Assembly: GCA_002709955.1 (NCBI GenBank)
Contig: PAQY01000012.1
Location: 381,679-445,678 of the forward strand
Origin: Rhodospirillaceae bacterium
GTDB taxonomy: Bacteria; Pseudomonadota; Alphaproteobacteria; UBA8366; Aestuariispiraceae
Direction of reading: 5' to 3'
DNA length: 64,000 nucleotides
The stretch's first letter is position 1; every line of letters starts with the position of its first letter. Shown in pieces: positions 9,708-18,565 of the stretch. The translations under genes and the position numbers were made by a program. A model generated the notes under the pieces. That model searched no databases and had not been told where the DNA came from. It saw only the letters and a list, made by a program, of their open reading frames with translations.

Positions 9708-10217
9708 CTAAATCGCCAGGCAGGTATCGTCCGGCGGTGTCTTGCGCCGATTGACAGCGCCAACATGTTCCTGACGCCGCCGTCGGCTGGGTCCCAGATA
9801 TCGATCTGTTTTGATAAAGGGCCTGGGATTTTCAATCACCGATTTGATGCGGGCATATACGCCGTTTGCGGTAACCGGCTTGGCCAGAAATTCTGTAACA
9901 CCGGCATCTCTGGCTTCAAAAATGCGGTGCAGCTCCGTATGGCCGGTCAGCATGATGATGGGGATATAGGGATTGGGGCTGGTCGGATCCATTCGGATGG
10001 TTCGGGTGAATTCCAAGCCATCCATTGGCTCCATCATCCAATCCATGAAGATAATGTCTGGCTGCCAATTCTTTAAGAGGGTCAGCGCATCGGAACCATC
10101 TTTGCATTCCTGAATCGTACTGACCCCGAAATGGATCAGGACCTCCCGGACCATCACCCGCATGTGGGAATTGTCTTCGGCGATCAGGACTTTCAGTCGG
10201 CTCAAATTTAAGGGCAT
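9708..10217 (-). CDS. Single-domain CheY-like response regulator
   Basis: A 169-residue receiver protein. The acidic pocket is in LIAEDN (residues ~10-15), the phospho-acceptor Asp in IIFMDWMM, the conserved Thr in IIMLTGHTE and the Lys in FLAKPV. No DNA-binding or enzymatic output domain follows; instead there is a basic tail containing RPFIKTDRYLGPSRRRR, a tail seen in alphaproteobacterial stand-alone receivers. Start taken at the ATG at 10217, directly before the receiver fold. The longer frame from 10319 adds a non-homologous AT-rich leader. It is probably transcribed with the downstream HPt gene. Confidence 0.85.
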   Translation of the reverse strand: MPLNLSRLKVLIAEDNSHMRVMVREVLIHFGVSTIQECKDGSDALTLLKNWQPDIIFMDWMMEPMDGLEFTRTIRMDPTSPNPYIPIIMLTGHTELHRIFEARDAGVTEFLAKPVTANGVYARIKSVIENPRPFIKTDRYLGPSRRRRQEHVGAVNRRKTPPDDTCLAI

Positions 10218-10515
10218 ATTATTCCAATTACAGAAGTGTTCATTCTTTATCATTACTATACACAATTTGAATATCACAAATAAACTTAAATCATTGTTTA
10301 TGATTGTCCCGCTGCACACTAGCGGGGGGATAGTATGAATAGGGATGGTGCAGTGCCCTATATGGCCGGGATTGCAAAATCCGTTGGAAACGCCTAATCA
10401 CAGGCGCAAAGTTCCGGGTCGCCCTGGGCGGCGATCATCTGGAACTGTGCATCCTTGGATAAACAGGGTTCTGCCTCCTCATCGAAGGTGACCCATTATA
10501 TAGTATGGTGGAAGC
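10218..10515. other. Intergenic region between divergent response regulator and yebC
   Basis: About 300 bases. The left third (10218-10320) is strikingly AT-rich and likely holds the response-regulator promoter on the minus strand. The right part leads into yebC. No convincing RNA gene, repeat or operator was recognised. Confidence 0.5.
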
Positions 10516-11268
10516 ATGGCCGGTCATTCAAAATTTAAAAACATTATGTACCGCAAGGGCGCGCAGGATCGTAAACGTGCGCAGCTTTTCGCGAAATTGG
10601 GCAAGGAAATCATGGTCGCGGCCAAGATGGGCGGCAATGGCGATCCCGATACAAATTCGCGCCTGCGTCTGGCGATCCAGACCGCTAAGGCGCAATCCAT
10701 GCCCAAGGATAATATTGAACGCGCCATCACCAAGGGCCTGGGCGGTGGTGAGGGTACCGATTACGAAGAAATCCGCTATGAAGGGTATGGTCCGGGTGGC
10801 GTGGCCGTTATCGTCGATGTGCTGACCGACAACCGCAATCGTTCGGCGGCGGATATCCGGTCCATCTTTAACAAAAGCGGTGGCAATCTGGGGGAAACCG
10901 GGGCGGTGTCCTTCATGTTTGATCGCGTGGGCCAAGTGGTGCTGAAGGCCAGTGCCGGGGATGCCGATACGGTCTTTGAGGCGGCGCTGGAAGCCGGTGC
11001 GCAAGATGTTGTCAGTTCCGAGAGCGGTCACGAAATCGTCTGTGAGATTGGAGATTTGAATGAGGTGTCCAAGGCGCTGGAAACCCGATTTGGAGAGCCT
11101 GAAGAATCAAAAATGATCTGGAAGCCGCAGACATTGATTTTTGTTGAAGGCGACACGGCAGAATCACTGTTTAAACTGCTGGACAACTTGGATGACAATG
11201 ACGACGTTCAGAATGTCTATGCCAATTACGATGTCTCTGAGGAGACAATGGCGTCCCTGTCCGATTGA
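10516..11268 (+). CDS. yebC: YebC/TACO1-family translation or transcription factor
   Basis: 250 residues with the canonical start [21 protein letters not shown] and the three-domain YebC layout, including [16 protein letters not shown]. Family members have been described as transcriptional regulators and, more recently, as ribosome-associated factors that help translate proline-rich stretches. That second role would be relevant here, because the downstream tolA encodes a very proline-rich protein. It begins the yebC–ruvCAB–ybgC–tol block and is followed by ruvC after 66 bases. Confidence 0.93.
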   Translation: MAGHSKFKNIMYRKGAQDRKRAQLFAKLGKEIMVAAKMGGNGDPDTNSRLRLAIQTAKAQSMPKDNIERAITKGLGGGEGTDYEEIRYEGYGPGGVAVIVDVLTDNRNRSAADIRSIFNKSGGNLGETGAVSFMFDRVGQVVLKASAGDADTVFEAALEAGAQDVVSSESGHEIVCEIGDLNEVSKALETRFGEPEESKMIWKPQTLIFVEGDTAESLFKLLDNLDDNDDVQNVYANYDVSEETMASLSD

Positions 11269-11334
11269 TGGGGCGTTTGGCCGAAGGCATAGGATGACCG
11301 TCCGAACAGCAGTTTGGTAGGAGCGATTAACGCA

Positions 11335-11835
11335 ATGCGCATTCTAGGCCTCGATCCGGGGCTTCGGCATACGGGCTGGGGCATTGTGGACAGCAAGGCC
11401 GGGCATTTGCAGTTTGTGGCCTGTGGCACAATCCATCCGCCTGCGGATGTATCCATGGCGCAACGGCTGAAGGCCTTGCATGACGGCATTGTTCAGGTGA
11501 TCCGGGACTGGACACCGGATGAAGCCGGTGTTGAAGAAACTTTCCTGAACAAGAATCCGGGTACAACCCTGAAGCTGGGGCATGCGCGGGGCGTGGTTTT
11601 GTTGGTGCCCGCCCTGTTTGGGCTGACCGTCGCTGAATACGCGGCCAAAACCGTGAAACAGGCGGTCGTAGGCACGGGCGGCGCCAGTAAGGATCAGATC
11701 GGCGTCATGGTACGGATGCTGTTGCCGGGCTGTGATCCGTCCAGCGAAGACGCGGCAGATGCTCTGGCCGTGGCGATCTGTCATGGGCATCATGCCGATA
11801 CCGGACGGCAATGGGCCGCTGGCAGTATAGGGTAA
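11335..11835 (+). CDS. ruvC: Holliday junction resolvase RuvC
   Basis: A 166-residue RNase-H-fold endonuclease that cuts Holliday junctions bound by RuvAB. The motif MRILGLDPGLRHTGWGI carries the first catalytic Asp (residue 7), GVEETFLNKNP the catalytic Glu, and the C-terminal SEDAADALAVAICH the last acidic pair. Start chosen at 11335 with TAGGAG 10 bases upstream; an in-frame ATG seven codons earlier (11314) lacks a site. It is first of ruvCAB, with ruvA beginning 12 bases after its stop. Confidence 0.95.
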   Translation: MRILGLDPGLRHTGWGIVDSKAGHLQFVACGTIHPPADVSMAQRLKALHDGIVQVIRDWTPDEAGVEETFLNKNPGTTLKLGHARGVVLLVPALFGLTVAEYAAKTVKQAVVGTGGASKDQIGVMVRMLLPGCDPSSEDAADALAVAICHGHHADTGRQWAAGSIG

Positions 11836-11847
11836 GGGGATCGCACA

Positions 11848-12465
11848 GTGTTCGCACGCTTAACAGGCACATTAGACGAAGTGGGCGAGGATACGGTTAT
11901 CCTGGATGTCGGCGGCGTTGGCTATCTGATCTATTGTTCCGGCCGCACGCTGAGTGCCTTGCCTGGGCGGGGCGGGGCATTGCGGTTTGAGATCGAAACC
12001 CATGTGCGGGAAGATCATATCCATCTTTATGGATTTCTGGAAAAATCAGAACGGGACTGGTTCCGCCTGTTGACCACGGTGCAAGGGGTGGGCGCGCGTG
12101 TTGCGCTTGCCATATTAAGTGTCCTGACACCCGAAGCACTGACACAGGCTGTTGCGGCCCAGGATAAGGCAGCGGTGGTGCGCGCCAATGGTGTGGGCCC
12201 AAAGTTGGCGCAACGGATTGTATCGGAACTGAAAGACAAGGTCGGCGGCATGGCGCTGGGTCCCAGCACGGCCGCATCCAGCAGTAAGGCCGGGGACACA
12301 TCGAAGGCCGATGCAGGCATTGCGGAAGATGCCGTTTCCGCCCTGGTCAATCTGGGCTATGGCCGCAGCGATGCTTTTACTGCTGTTGCCAAGGCAACCC
12401 GTAATGGGGAGGCCAGCGATGTTGGTGGCCTGATCCGTCTGGCATTAAGGGAGCTCAGTAAATGA
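11848..12465 (+). CDS. ruvA: Holliday junction DNA helicase subunit RuvA
   Basis: A 205-residue junction-binding protein, starting at GTG. It has the N-terminal OB fold ([28 protein letters not shown]), two helix-hairpin-helix motifs ([13 protein letters not shown] and [19 protein letters not shown]), an acidic/flexible linker and the C-terminal RuvB-contact domain ([16 protein letters not shown]). It overlaps ruvB by four bases (ATGA), a sign of translational coupling. Confidence 0.95.
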   Translation: MFARLTGTLDEVGEDTVILDVGGVGYLIYCSGRTLSALPGRGGALRFEIETHVREDHIHLYGFLEKSERDWFRLLTTVQGVGARVALAILSVLTPEALTQAVAAQDKAAVVRANGVGPKLAQRIVSELKDKVGGMALGPSTAASSSKAGDTSKADAGIAEDAVSALVNLGYGRSDAFTAVAKATRNGEASDVGGLIRLALRELSK

Positions 12466-13547
12466 GTGACCCCACACACTATTCGACCGACCGCGTGGTC
12501 AGCCCAGAAGCAGGGATGGAAGATCAACGCGACAGCACGGTGCGCCCCTTAACCTTGTCGGAATTTGTCGGGCAGGGCGCGGTAAAACAGAATTTGAGCA
12601 TCTTCGTAGAGGCCGCTCGGGGCAGGGGCGAGGCGATGGACCATGTCCTGTTCTATGGCCCGCCTGGTCTGGGCAAGACAACCCTGGCCCAGATTGTCAG
12701 CCGGGAATTGGGCGTTGGTTTCCGCGCAACCTCTGGCCCGGTCATCGCCAAGGCAGGCGATCTGGCGGCGCTGTTGACCAATCTACAGCCCCGCGATGTC
12801 CTGTTCATTGATGAAATTCATCGCCTGTCCCCGGCGGTGGAGGAAATCCTGTATCCTGCGATGGAGGATTTTCAACTGGACCTGATCATCGGGGATGGTC
12901 CGTCGGCACGCTCCGTTCGGATTGATCTGCAGCCTTTTACGCTGGTTGCCGCAACGACAAGGGCCGGGCTGATCACCACACCTCTGCGCGAACGCTTTGG
13001 CATTCCGCTGCATATGAATTTCTATACCGAAGATGAATTGACCGAAATCGTGCGCCGTGCGGCGCGGGTCCTGTCGATGTATGTCACGGATGATGGTGCG
13101 CGCGAAGTCGCCCGCCGCAGCCGGGGCACGCCACGGGTGGCCAATCGATTGTTGCGTCGGGTGCGGGATTTCGCCGCTGTCGATGGCAATTCGGCGATTA
13201 CGGCGAAATCCGCCGATGCCGCCCTGTTGCGGCTGGAGGTGGATGCACGCGGGTTGGACGCGATGGACCGCAGATATCTGACCTGTATCGCGGAAAACTA
13301 TGGCGGTGGGCCTGTCGGGGCGGAAACCCTGGCGGCGGCCTTGGGCAATGAACGTGACGTGCTGGAAGAAGTGGTGGAACCATTCCTGATCCAACAGGGA
13401 TTGGTTCAGCGCACGCCGCGCGGTCGCATGTTGGCCCGCCAGGGCTGGTCCTATATCGGGCTGGATATGCCCGCAACAACGGCGGCCCAACTGGACCTTC
13501 TGCAAAAGGCGGCGGCACCGACCGGGGGGGATGATGACCCGTCCTAA
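12462..13547 (+). CDS. ruvB: Holliday junction branch-migration ATPase RuvB
   Basis: A 361-residue AAA+ motor. Walker A is GPPGLGKTT (residues ~66-74), Walker B is LFIDEIHRL, sensor I is in LVAATTRAG, and the C-terminal winged helix contains [10 protein letters not shown]. It works with RuvA to drive branch migration. It shares ATGA with ruvA and overlaps the start of ybgC by 17 bases. Confidence 0.96.
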   Translation: MSDPTHYSTDRVVSPEAGMEDQRDSTVRPLTLSEFVGQGAVKQNLSIFVEAARGRGEAMDHVLFYGPPGLGKTTLAQIVSRELGVGFRATSGPVIAKAGDLAALLTNLQPRDVLFIDEIHRLSPAVEEILYPAMEDFQLDLIIGDGPSARSVRIDLQPFTLVAATTRAGLITTPLRERFGIPLHMNFYTEDELTEIVRRAARVLSMYVTDDGAREVARRSRGTPRVANRLLRRVRDFAAVDGNSAITAKSADAALLRLEVDARGLDAMDRRYLTCIAENYGGGPVGAETLAAALGNERDVLEEVVEPFLIQQGLVQRTPRGRMLARQGWSYIGLDMPATTAAQLDLLQKAAAPTGGDDDPS

Positions 13548-13959
13548 TGCCCCTCATGTCACAGACATTCGCGTCTATTATGAAGATACGGATGCCGGCG
13601 GGATCGTCTATTACGCAAACTATCTGAAATTTGCAGAGCGGGGGCGTACAGAATTCCTGCGGGATTTGGGGTTTGGTCATCGCGATTTGCAGGCCAGCGA
13701 CGGCCTGGGCTTTGTCGTGCGGCGCTGTGTTGTGGATTATCGAAAACCCGCAAAGTTGGATGATGCATTAAGCGTCGAATCTGATTTGCTGGCCGTCTCT
13801 GGTGCGCGCTTTGAAATGGCACAACGTGTCCTTAGAAATGCCACGATCTTGTGTGAATTAACCGTCACCTTGGGATGCGTGGATGGATCCGGTCGGCCCG
13901 TGCGTTTGCCTCAGTCGGTTCGGGCGGCCTTGGATGATTGGGGTTTGGTGCCAACCTGA
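13531..13959 (+). CDS. ybgC: Tol-Pal-associated acyl-CoA thioesterase YbgC
   Basis: 142 residues with a hot-dog fold. The diagnostic [27 protein letters not shown] includes the catalytic Asp of the 4-hydroxybenzoyl-CoA thioesterase/YbgC family. YbgC hydrolyses acyl-CoA or acyl-ACP and is linked to the Tol-Pal operon across proteobacteria. The start (ATG at 13531 or the adjacent ATG at 13534) lies inside the ruvB end, so this gene bridges the ruv and tol operons. Confidence 0.92.
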   Translation: MMTRPNAPHVTDIRVYYEDTDAGGIVYYANYLKFAERGRTEFLRDLGFGHRDLQASDGLGFVVRRCVVDYRKPAKLDDALSVESDLLAVSGARFEMAQRVLRNATILCELTVTLGCVDGSGRPVRLPQSVRAALDDWGLVPT

Positions 13960-14064
13960 TACGTATCGGTAAGAATTGTTACTGTGTGTTTGGTTAAGCA
14001 AATCAAAGATTTGGGGCGATTGGTCCGGTAAGCGGACCTGATTTGGAAGAGAAAAGGGCAGACT

Positions 14065-14814
14065 ATGGAACAGCAAGCGGGGGACGGCCTGACAACCGGC
14101 CTCATGGATACAGTGATTTCCGGCCAGATGATGGCGCATGGTGGGGAGCTTTCGATTTTTTCCCTGTTCCTGCAGGCAGATATTGTGGTGAAAATCGTGA
14201 TGCTGCTGTTGATCTTGGCCTCGGTCTGGACCTGGGCCATCATCTTTGAAAAATCGATGCGGCTGCGCAAGATGCGCCGTCTGGCGTCGCGCTTTGAAGA
14301 TGCTTTCTGGTCCGGCGGATCGCTGGAGGAACTGTATGGGCGCATCGGTCAATATCCGGCCGATCCCATGTCTTCGGTCTTTTCGTCCGCGATGCGGGAA
14401 TGGGAACGCTCCGCCGGGCGCGCCACATCCGGGACATCTCTAGGGCTGCAACAACGTATTGAGCGGGTGATGCAGCTGTCCATGAACCGAGAGATCGACA
14501 AGCTGGAACGGTATCTGCCGTTTTTGGCGTCTGTTGGATCGGCAGCACCCTTTGTTGGGCTTTTCGGGACAGTGTGGGGGATCATGAATTCCTTCGCGTC
14601 CATCGCTGCAACGAACCAGACCAGTCTGGCTGTTGTTGCGCCAGGGATTGCAGAGGCGCTGTTCGCAACCGCGCTGGGCCTTGTCGCGGCCATACCAGCG
14701 ACATTGGCTTACAATAAATTATCCGCAGATCTTGGGCGCTATGCCGGACGGCTGGAAAGCTTCGCCGGTGAGTTTGGCGCCATTATTTCGCGGCAACTGG
14801 ATGACAGGACCTGA
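14065..14814 (+). CDS. tolQ: Tol-Pal proton channel subunit TolQ
   Basis: A 249-residue inner-membrane protein of the MotA/TolQ/ExbB family. There is one helix near residues 33-55 (IVVKIVMLLLILASVWTWAIIF) and a pair at ~150-205 (FLASVGSAAPFVGLFGTVWGIMNSF… and GIAEALFATALGLVAAIPA), with the family-conserved residues. With TolR it turns proton motive force into movement of TolA for outer-membrane constriction during division. tolR follows three bases later. Confidence 0.95.
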   Translation: MEQQAGDGLTTGLMDTVISGQMMAHGGELSIFSLFLQADIVVKIVMLLLILASVWTWAIIFEKSMRLRKMRRLASRFEDAFWSGGSLEELYGRIGQYPADPMSSVFSSAMREWERSAGRATSGTSLGLQQRIERVMQLSMNREIDKLERYLPFLASVGSAAPFVGLFGTVWGIMNSFASIAATNQTSLAVVAPGIAEALFATALGLVAAIPATLAYNKLSADLGRYAGRLESFAGEFGAIISRQLDDRT

Positions 14815-14817
14815 ACC

Positions 14818-15291
14818 ATGGGAATGCAGCTAGGATCCAACGGCATTCGACCGGGATTGCGCAGCAAGCGCTATAAGCCCGTGTCGGAAATCAATGTGAC
14901 ACCCTTTGTTGATGTCATGCTGGTGCTGTTGATTGTGTTCATGGTAACGGCCCCCTTGCTGTCCGTAGGGGTCCCGGTGGACCTGCCCAAGACTGAAGCG
15001 GCAAGCCTGAATGACAGTGATGAGCCGCTTGTTGTCACGGTCAATCGTGAGGGCAATGTGTTCCTGGACGAAGAACCGACGGACCTGCCCCGATTGGTGG
15101 CGACGCTGGTGGCAACGCATGGGGCCAATCCTGACATTCGGATTTTCGTGCGCGGGGATGAGCAGATCGCTTATGGCCGCGTGATGGAAGTGATGGGCAA
15201 GATCAGCGCTGCAGGATTCAAGAAAGTGGCCCTTTTGGCGCGTCTGCCTTCGGAAACCGGGGATGCACCCCCGGCGGCAACGCCCAAATGA
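14818..15291 (+). CDS. tolR: Tol-Pal stator subunit TolR (ExbD family)
   Basis: A 157-residue protein with one N-terminal helix carrying the essential Asp (EINVTPFVDVMLVLLIVFMVTAPLL, residues ~23-47) and a periplasmic domain (VTVNREGNVFLDEEPTDLP; DIRIFVRGDEQIAYGRVMEVM). It has a short basic cytoplasmic tail. It forms the channel with TolQ. Spacing to tolQ (3 bases) and tolA (42 bases) shows one operon. Confidence 0.94.
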   Translation: MGMQLGSNGIRPGLRSKRYKPVSEINVTPFVDVMLVLLIVFMVTAPLLSVGVPVDLPKTEAASLNDSDEPLVVTVNREGNVFLDEEPTDLPRLVATLVATHGANPDIRIFVRGDEQIAYGRVMEVMGKISAAGFKKVALLARLPSETGDAPPAATPK

Positions 15292-15333
15292 CCCAACAGT
15301 GTGAACGCGGCTAGAGGACCTAAGTAGAGACCT

Positions 15334-16323
15334 ATGCGCGGCCCCTTCATCTTTTCGATACTATTTCATATTGCGATTGTTGTCGCGGCCCTGATTGATT
15401 GGCCCGACAGCAGTCGTGATCTGATTGAATTGGGCGGTCAGCAAAGCTTCGAAGTCGTCTCAGAAGAGGAATTGGCGCAACTACAGGCGCCTGCGGAAAC
15501 GCCTAAGCCTGAGGAAAAACAGGAAGAGCCCAAGCCAGAGGAACCTAAGCCGGACCCTGTGCCACCGCCGCCGCCCCCTCCGCCGGAACCAACACCGCCG
15601 CCGCCACCGCCTCCGCCCCCGCCGGAGCCGGTTCCTGCACCGCCGGAACCTGCGCCTGAACCTGTGCCCGAACCCGCGCCGGAACCGCCGCCTGCGCCGG
15701 AACCTGAACCCGTGCCAGAGCCAACGCCAGAGCCGCCGCCAGAGCCTAAGCCGCCGGAACCCAAACCGGAACCGCCGCAGGCTGCGGCTGCGCCACCGGT
15801 GTTTCAACCGCCAGAAAAGCCCAAAGAGCCTAAAAAGCCTGAAGAGCCTAAGAAGGATTTCGCCTCTTCCGTGCTGAATACGTTGGCGGATGTGAAGGAT
15901 GCGCCGCCGCCGCCGCCCAAGCCGGAGGAAAAGAAGGAGGTCACAACGCTGAATGAGGCCGTGGCCGCTGCTTTGGGGCAACGCCCGCAACCCAGCACCC
16001 AGGCGTCCAGCCGGATTTCTTCGCAAGGAATGACGGATTCTGAATTGGCCGTTGTACGCGATCAGATTGTGCGGTGCTGGAATCCGCCGGTTGGGGCTGC
16101 GAATGTGAAAGATATGCTGGCCGTGGTGGAAATTGAGATGAACCAGAACAAATCTGTGAACAGTGCGCGGGTGACCGAGTTATCATCCAGCGCGACCCAG
16201 CAGTTTGGCGAAAGTGTCTTGCGGGCCGTGCAATTGTGTTCGCCGCTGAAGCTGCCGGACGGTAAATATGCAGAATGGAATAAGATCATCCTGACCTTCT
16301 CGCCAAGAGATATGGTGTTTTAA
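15334..16323 (+). CDS. tolA: TolA-type envelope-spanning protein with a Pro/Glu/Lys-rich stalk
   Basis: A 329-residue protein with one N-terminal membrane helix (FIFSILFHIAIVVAALI, residues 4-20). A long proline-rich periplasmic stalk (residues ~55-205, runs of PPPPPPPPEP and EPxPEP) follows, then a C-terminal globular TonB/TolA-like domain (~210-329, ending KLPDGKYAEWNKIILTFSP). In enterobacteria the TolA stalk is a long Ala/Lys/Glu helix; here polyproline-II-like sequence takes its place, as in many alphaproteobacterial TolA/TonB proteins. Position between tolR and tolB identifies it. The DNA of the stalk is highly repetitive. Confidence 0.9.
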   Translation: MRGPFIFSILFHIAIVVAALIDWPDSSRDLIELGGQQSFEVVSEEELAQLQAPAETPKPEEKQEEPKPEEPKPDPVPPPPPPPPEPTPPPPPPPPPPEPVPAPPEPAPEPVPEPAPEPPPAPEPEPVPEPTPEPPPEPKPPEPKPEPPQAAAAPPVFQPPEKPKEPKKPEEPKKDFASSVLNTLADVKDAPPPPPKPEEKKEVTTLNEAVAAALGQRPQPSTQASSRISSQGMTDSELAVVRDQIVRCWNPPVGAANVKDMLAVVEIEMNQNKSVNSARVTELSSSATQQFGESVLRAVQLCSPLKLPDGKYAEWNKIILTFSPRDMVF

Positions 16324-16381
16324 GATTTGGGATTGAACCGGTCATCGTGACCAAACAGACTGAATGCAAGCGAGGCTTATG

Positions 16382-17707
16382 ATGAAACGCGTTATCGCAT
16401 TTTCGACGATCCTGTTGCTCTGTGTTGCGGCCCTTGGTGCGGCGTCTCCGGACGCGCGGGCAGAGGTTCGCATCGACATCACACGGGGCAATGTTGAGCC
16501 TTTGCCCATTGCCATTCCGGAATTCTTTGGTCTCAGCGCGGCTGAATCAGAATTGGGTCGGAATATTGCCGATGTCATTCAGAATGACCTGGTAAATTCC
16601 GGCCTGTTCCGGGCGGTGGACCGGGCAGCATTCAATCAGGATTCTCAAAGCCTGGCGGTGCGACCCCGGTTTGAATCCTGGCGCAAGATCGACGCCCAGG
16701 CCCTGGTCAGTGGTAAGATTTCCGTTGAACAGGATGGCCGTGTTTCGGTTGAATTCCGATTATGGGATGTCTTTGCGGCAGAACATATGCTGGGGCGTCG
16801 TTATTCAGCGGACTCAAATACCTGGCGCCGTGTGGCGCATGTTGTGGCCGACGCGATCTATAAGCGGATCACCGGGGAAGACGGTTACTTTGACAGCCAG
16901 ATCGTCTATGTCGCCAAAAGCGGGCCAAAGGACAATCGGACGTACCGCCTGGCGATTATGGATCAGGACAGCGCCAATCATCGCTTTCTGACCGATGGCA
17001 GCAGCATTGTGGAAAAACCCCGGTTTTCCCCTGCGCGCAAGGAAATCGTCTACCTGGACTTCTTCAACAACATGCGCCGGGTATATCTCTTCAACCTGGA
17101 AACCGCCCGGCGGGAATTGCTGGGGTCGTTTGATGGCATGACGTTTTCGCCGCGTTTCTCGCCCGATGGCAATCGGGTTGTGATGACGTTTGAGCAGAAT
17201 GGCAATTCAGAGATTTATTCAATGGATCTGCGGACACGCCAATCCTCCCGCCTGACGAATGAGCCGGGGATTGATACGTCTCCCAGCTTTTCGCCCGATG
17301 GGGCGCGGGTCGTATTTGAATCGGACCGGGGCGGGGTACAACAGATCTATGTCATGAATGCCGATGGGTCTGACGTCCAGCGCATCAGCTTTGGGGATGG
17401 TCATTACGCGACACCGGTCTGGTCCCCACGCGGAGATTTGATCGCCTTTACCAAAATCCATAAGGGAGAATTCTATATTGGCGTGATGCGTCCTGATGGC
17501 ACGGGGGAGCGCCTATTGGTCAATGGCTATCACAATGAGGGCCCGACATGGTCCCCGAATGGGCGTGTTTTAATGTTCTATCGCGAAACCCGTGGGGACA
17601 AGGGCGAATCCTATCTCTATTCCATCGACATAACCGGCTATAACGAAAGAAGAATTTCTACCCCCGGATATGCGGCTGATCCCGCATGGTCGCCCCTTAA
17701 TCGGTAA
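16382..17707 (+). CDS. tolB: Tol-Pal periplasmic beta-propeller protein TolB
   Basis: About 441 residues. A signal peptide ([27 protein letters not shown]) is followed by the N-terminal alpha/beta domain and a six-bladed propeller made of repeats such as [24 protein letters not shown] and [11 protein letters not shown]. It binds Pal and TolA. The start is at the second of two adjacent ATGs because GAGG at 16372 is then 6 bases away. The mature N-terminus ([13 protein letters not shown]) is the TolA-box region. Confidence 0.94.
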   Translation: MKRVIAFSTILLLCVAALGAASPDARAEVRIDITRGNVEPLPIAIPEFFGLSAAESELGRNIADVIQNDLVNSGLFRAVDRAAFNQDSQSLAVRPRFESWRKIDAQALVSGKISVEQDGRVSVEFRLWDVFAAEHMLGRRYSADSNTWRRVAHVVADAIYKRITGEDGYFDSQIVYVAKSGPKDNRTYRLAIMDQDSANHRFLTDGSSIVEKPRFSPARKEIVYLDFFNNMRRVYLFNLETARRELLGSFDGMTFSPRFSPDGNRVVMTFEQNGNSEIYSMDLRTRQSSRLTNEPGIDTSPSFSPDGARVVFESDRGGVQQIYVMNADGSDVQRISFGDGHYATPVWSPRGDLIAFTKIHKGEFYIGVMRPDGTGERLLVNGYHNEGPTWSPNGRVLMFYRETRGDKGESYLYSIDITGYNERRISTPGYAADPAWSPLNR

Positions 17708-17933
17708 AGTTGGGGCTGCGATATCGCATATCTGCCACTATTCGGGTCAAATAATTGATAAATATTGAGGTAGATGCCCCGTATTGGCGCAGATTCAGTT
17801 GAAAAGAGGGGGAAGGCATGTTTATTATTGCACCGCCGAAGGATTAGGGTGGTTCGCATCCTCGTCCCGCGTCGGAGTGACACGAGATTTACACGTCGCC
17901 CTATTTTGAGGCGACTGCGTAGGGGGTACCTCA
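17708..17933 (+). other. Long tolB–pal intergenic region
   Basis: 226 non-coding bases between tolB and pal. The length suggests pal also has its own promoter or a processed leader, as found in other tol-pal loci. Short dyads such as GATATCGCATATC near the left side are visible, but no specific regulator site is recognised. Confidence 0.4.
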
Positions 17934-18458
17934 ATGCGCTTACAAGTTATTGCCTTGCTGGCAGCCGTTGCCTTGGTGTCGGCATGCTCTTCATCCGGCG
18001 ACGAAGCTGCGATGACCGAGAACACTGGAACTCAAACACAGGCCGTCGCGCCACCACCACCTCCTCCGGCACCTGCTGGTCCGGTTGCAGGGTCCATTGA
18101 GCAGTTCATGCAGGTCGCTGGTGACCGCGTGTTCTTCGCAACGGATCGCTCTGATCTGTCCGATCAAGCGCAGGCAGCCCTGGATGCACAGGCCAATTGG
18201 CTTGCTGCTTTCCCAGCAGTGGTTGTGACGATCGAAGGTCATGCGGATGAGCGTGGGACGGATGATTACAACTTGGCTCTGAGCGCACGCCGTGCTGCTG
18301 CTGCCCGCGATTATTTGATCGCAAAGGGTATTTCAGCCAGCCGCATTCAGACCTTGGCGTTTGGCGAAAGCCGTCCGGTCGCTACCGGTTCAAATGAGGC
18401 CGCTTGGGCTCAGAACCGCCGTGCAGTGACTGTTTTGACGGGTGGCTATAACAGCTAA
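17934..18458 (+). CDS. pal: Peptidoglycan-associated lipoprotein Pal
   Basis: 174 residues. The lipoprotein signal peptide ends in the lipobox LVSAC (Cys ~21), a short Pro-rich linker follows, and the OmpA-like peptidoglycan-binding domain has the signature IEGHADERGTDDYNLALSARRA. The residue after the Cys is Ser, so it should be sent to the outer membrane. It anchors the outer membrane to peptidoglycan and binds TolB. A terminator follows directly. Confidence 0.96.
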   Translation: MRLQVIALLAAVALVSACSSSGDEAAMTENTGTQTQAVAPPPPPPAPAGPVAGSIEQFMQVAGDRVFFATDRSDLSDQAQAALDAQANWLAAFPAVVVTIEGHADERGTDDYNLALSARRAAAARDYLIAKGISASRIQTLAFGESRPVATGSNEAAWAQNRRAVTVLTGGYNS

Positions 18459-18480
18459 CCCATCAAGTAGAAGTGTTTTA

Positions 18481-18520
18481 GGCGGTCGTCTGGAATTTTC
18501 CGACGGCCGCCTATTTTTTT
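18481..18520 (+). terminator. Intrinsic terminator after pal
   Basis: The stem GGCGGTCGTC / GACGGCCGCC (one G·T pair) flanks an 11-base loop and is followed by seven T residues (18514-18520). It sits 22 bases past the pal stop, so cpoB is probably expressed from read-through or its own promoter. Confidence 0.85.
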
Positions 18521-18565
18521 GGTACTGCCAAAATTTTGCCACGTTGTAAGCGCAAGAGTTAGATC

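Noticed and set aside
13958-13967. Perfect palindrome GATACGTATC at the ybgC stop codon
   Set aside because: Ten bases, partly coding, no repeat nearby; likely chance.
15438-15764. Gly/Ser-rich frame on the minus strand
   Set aside because: It is the antisense of the proline codons in tolA.
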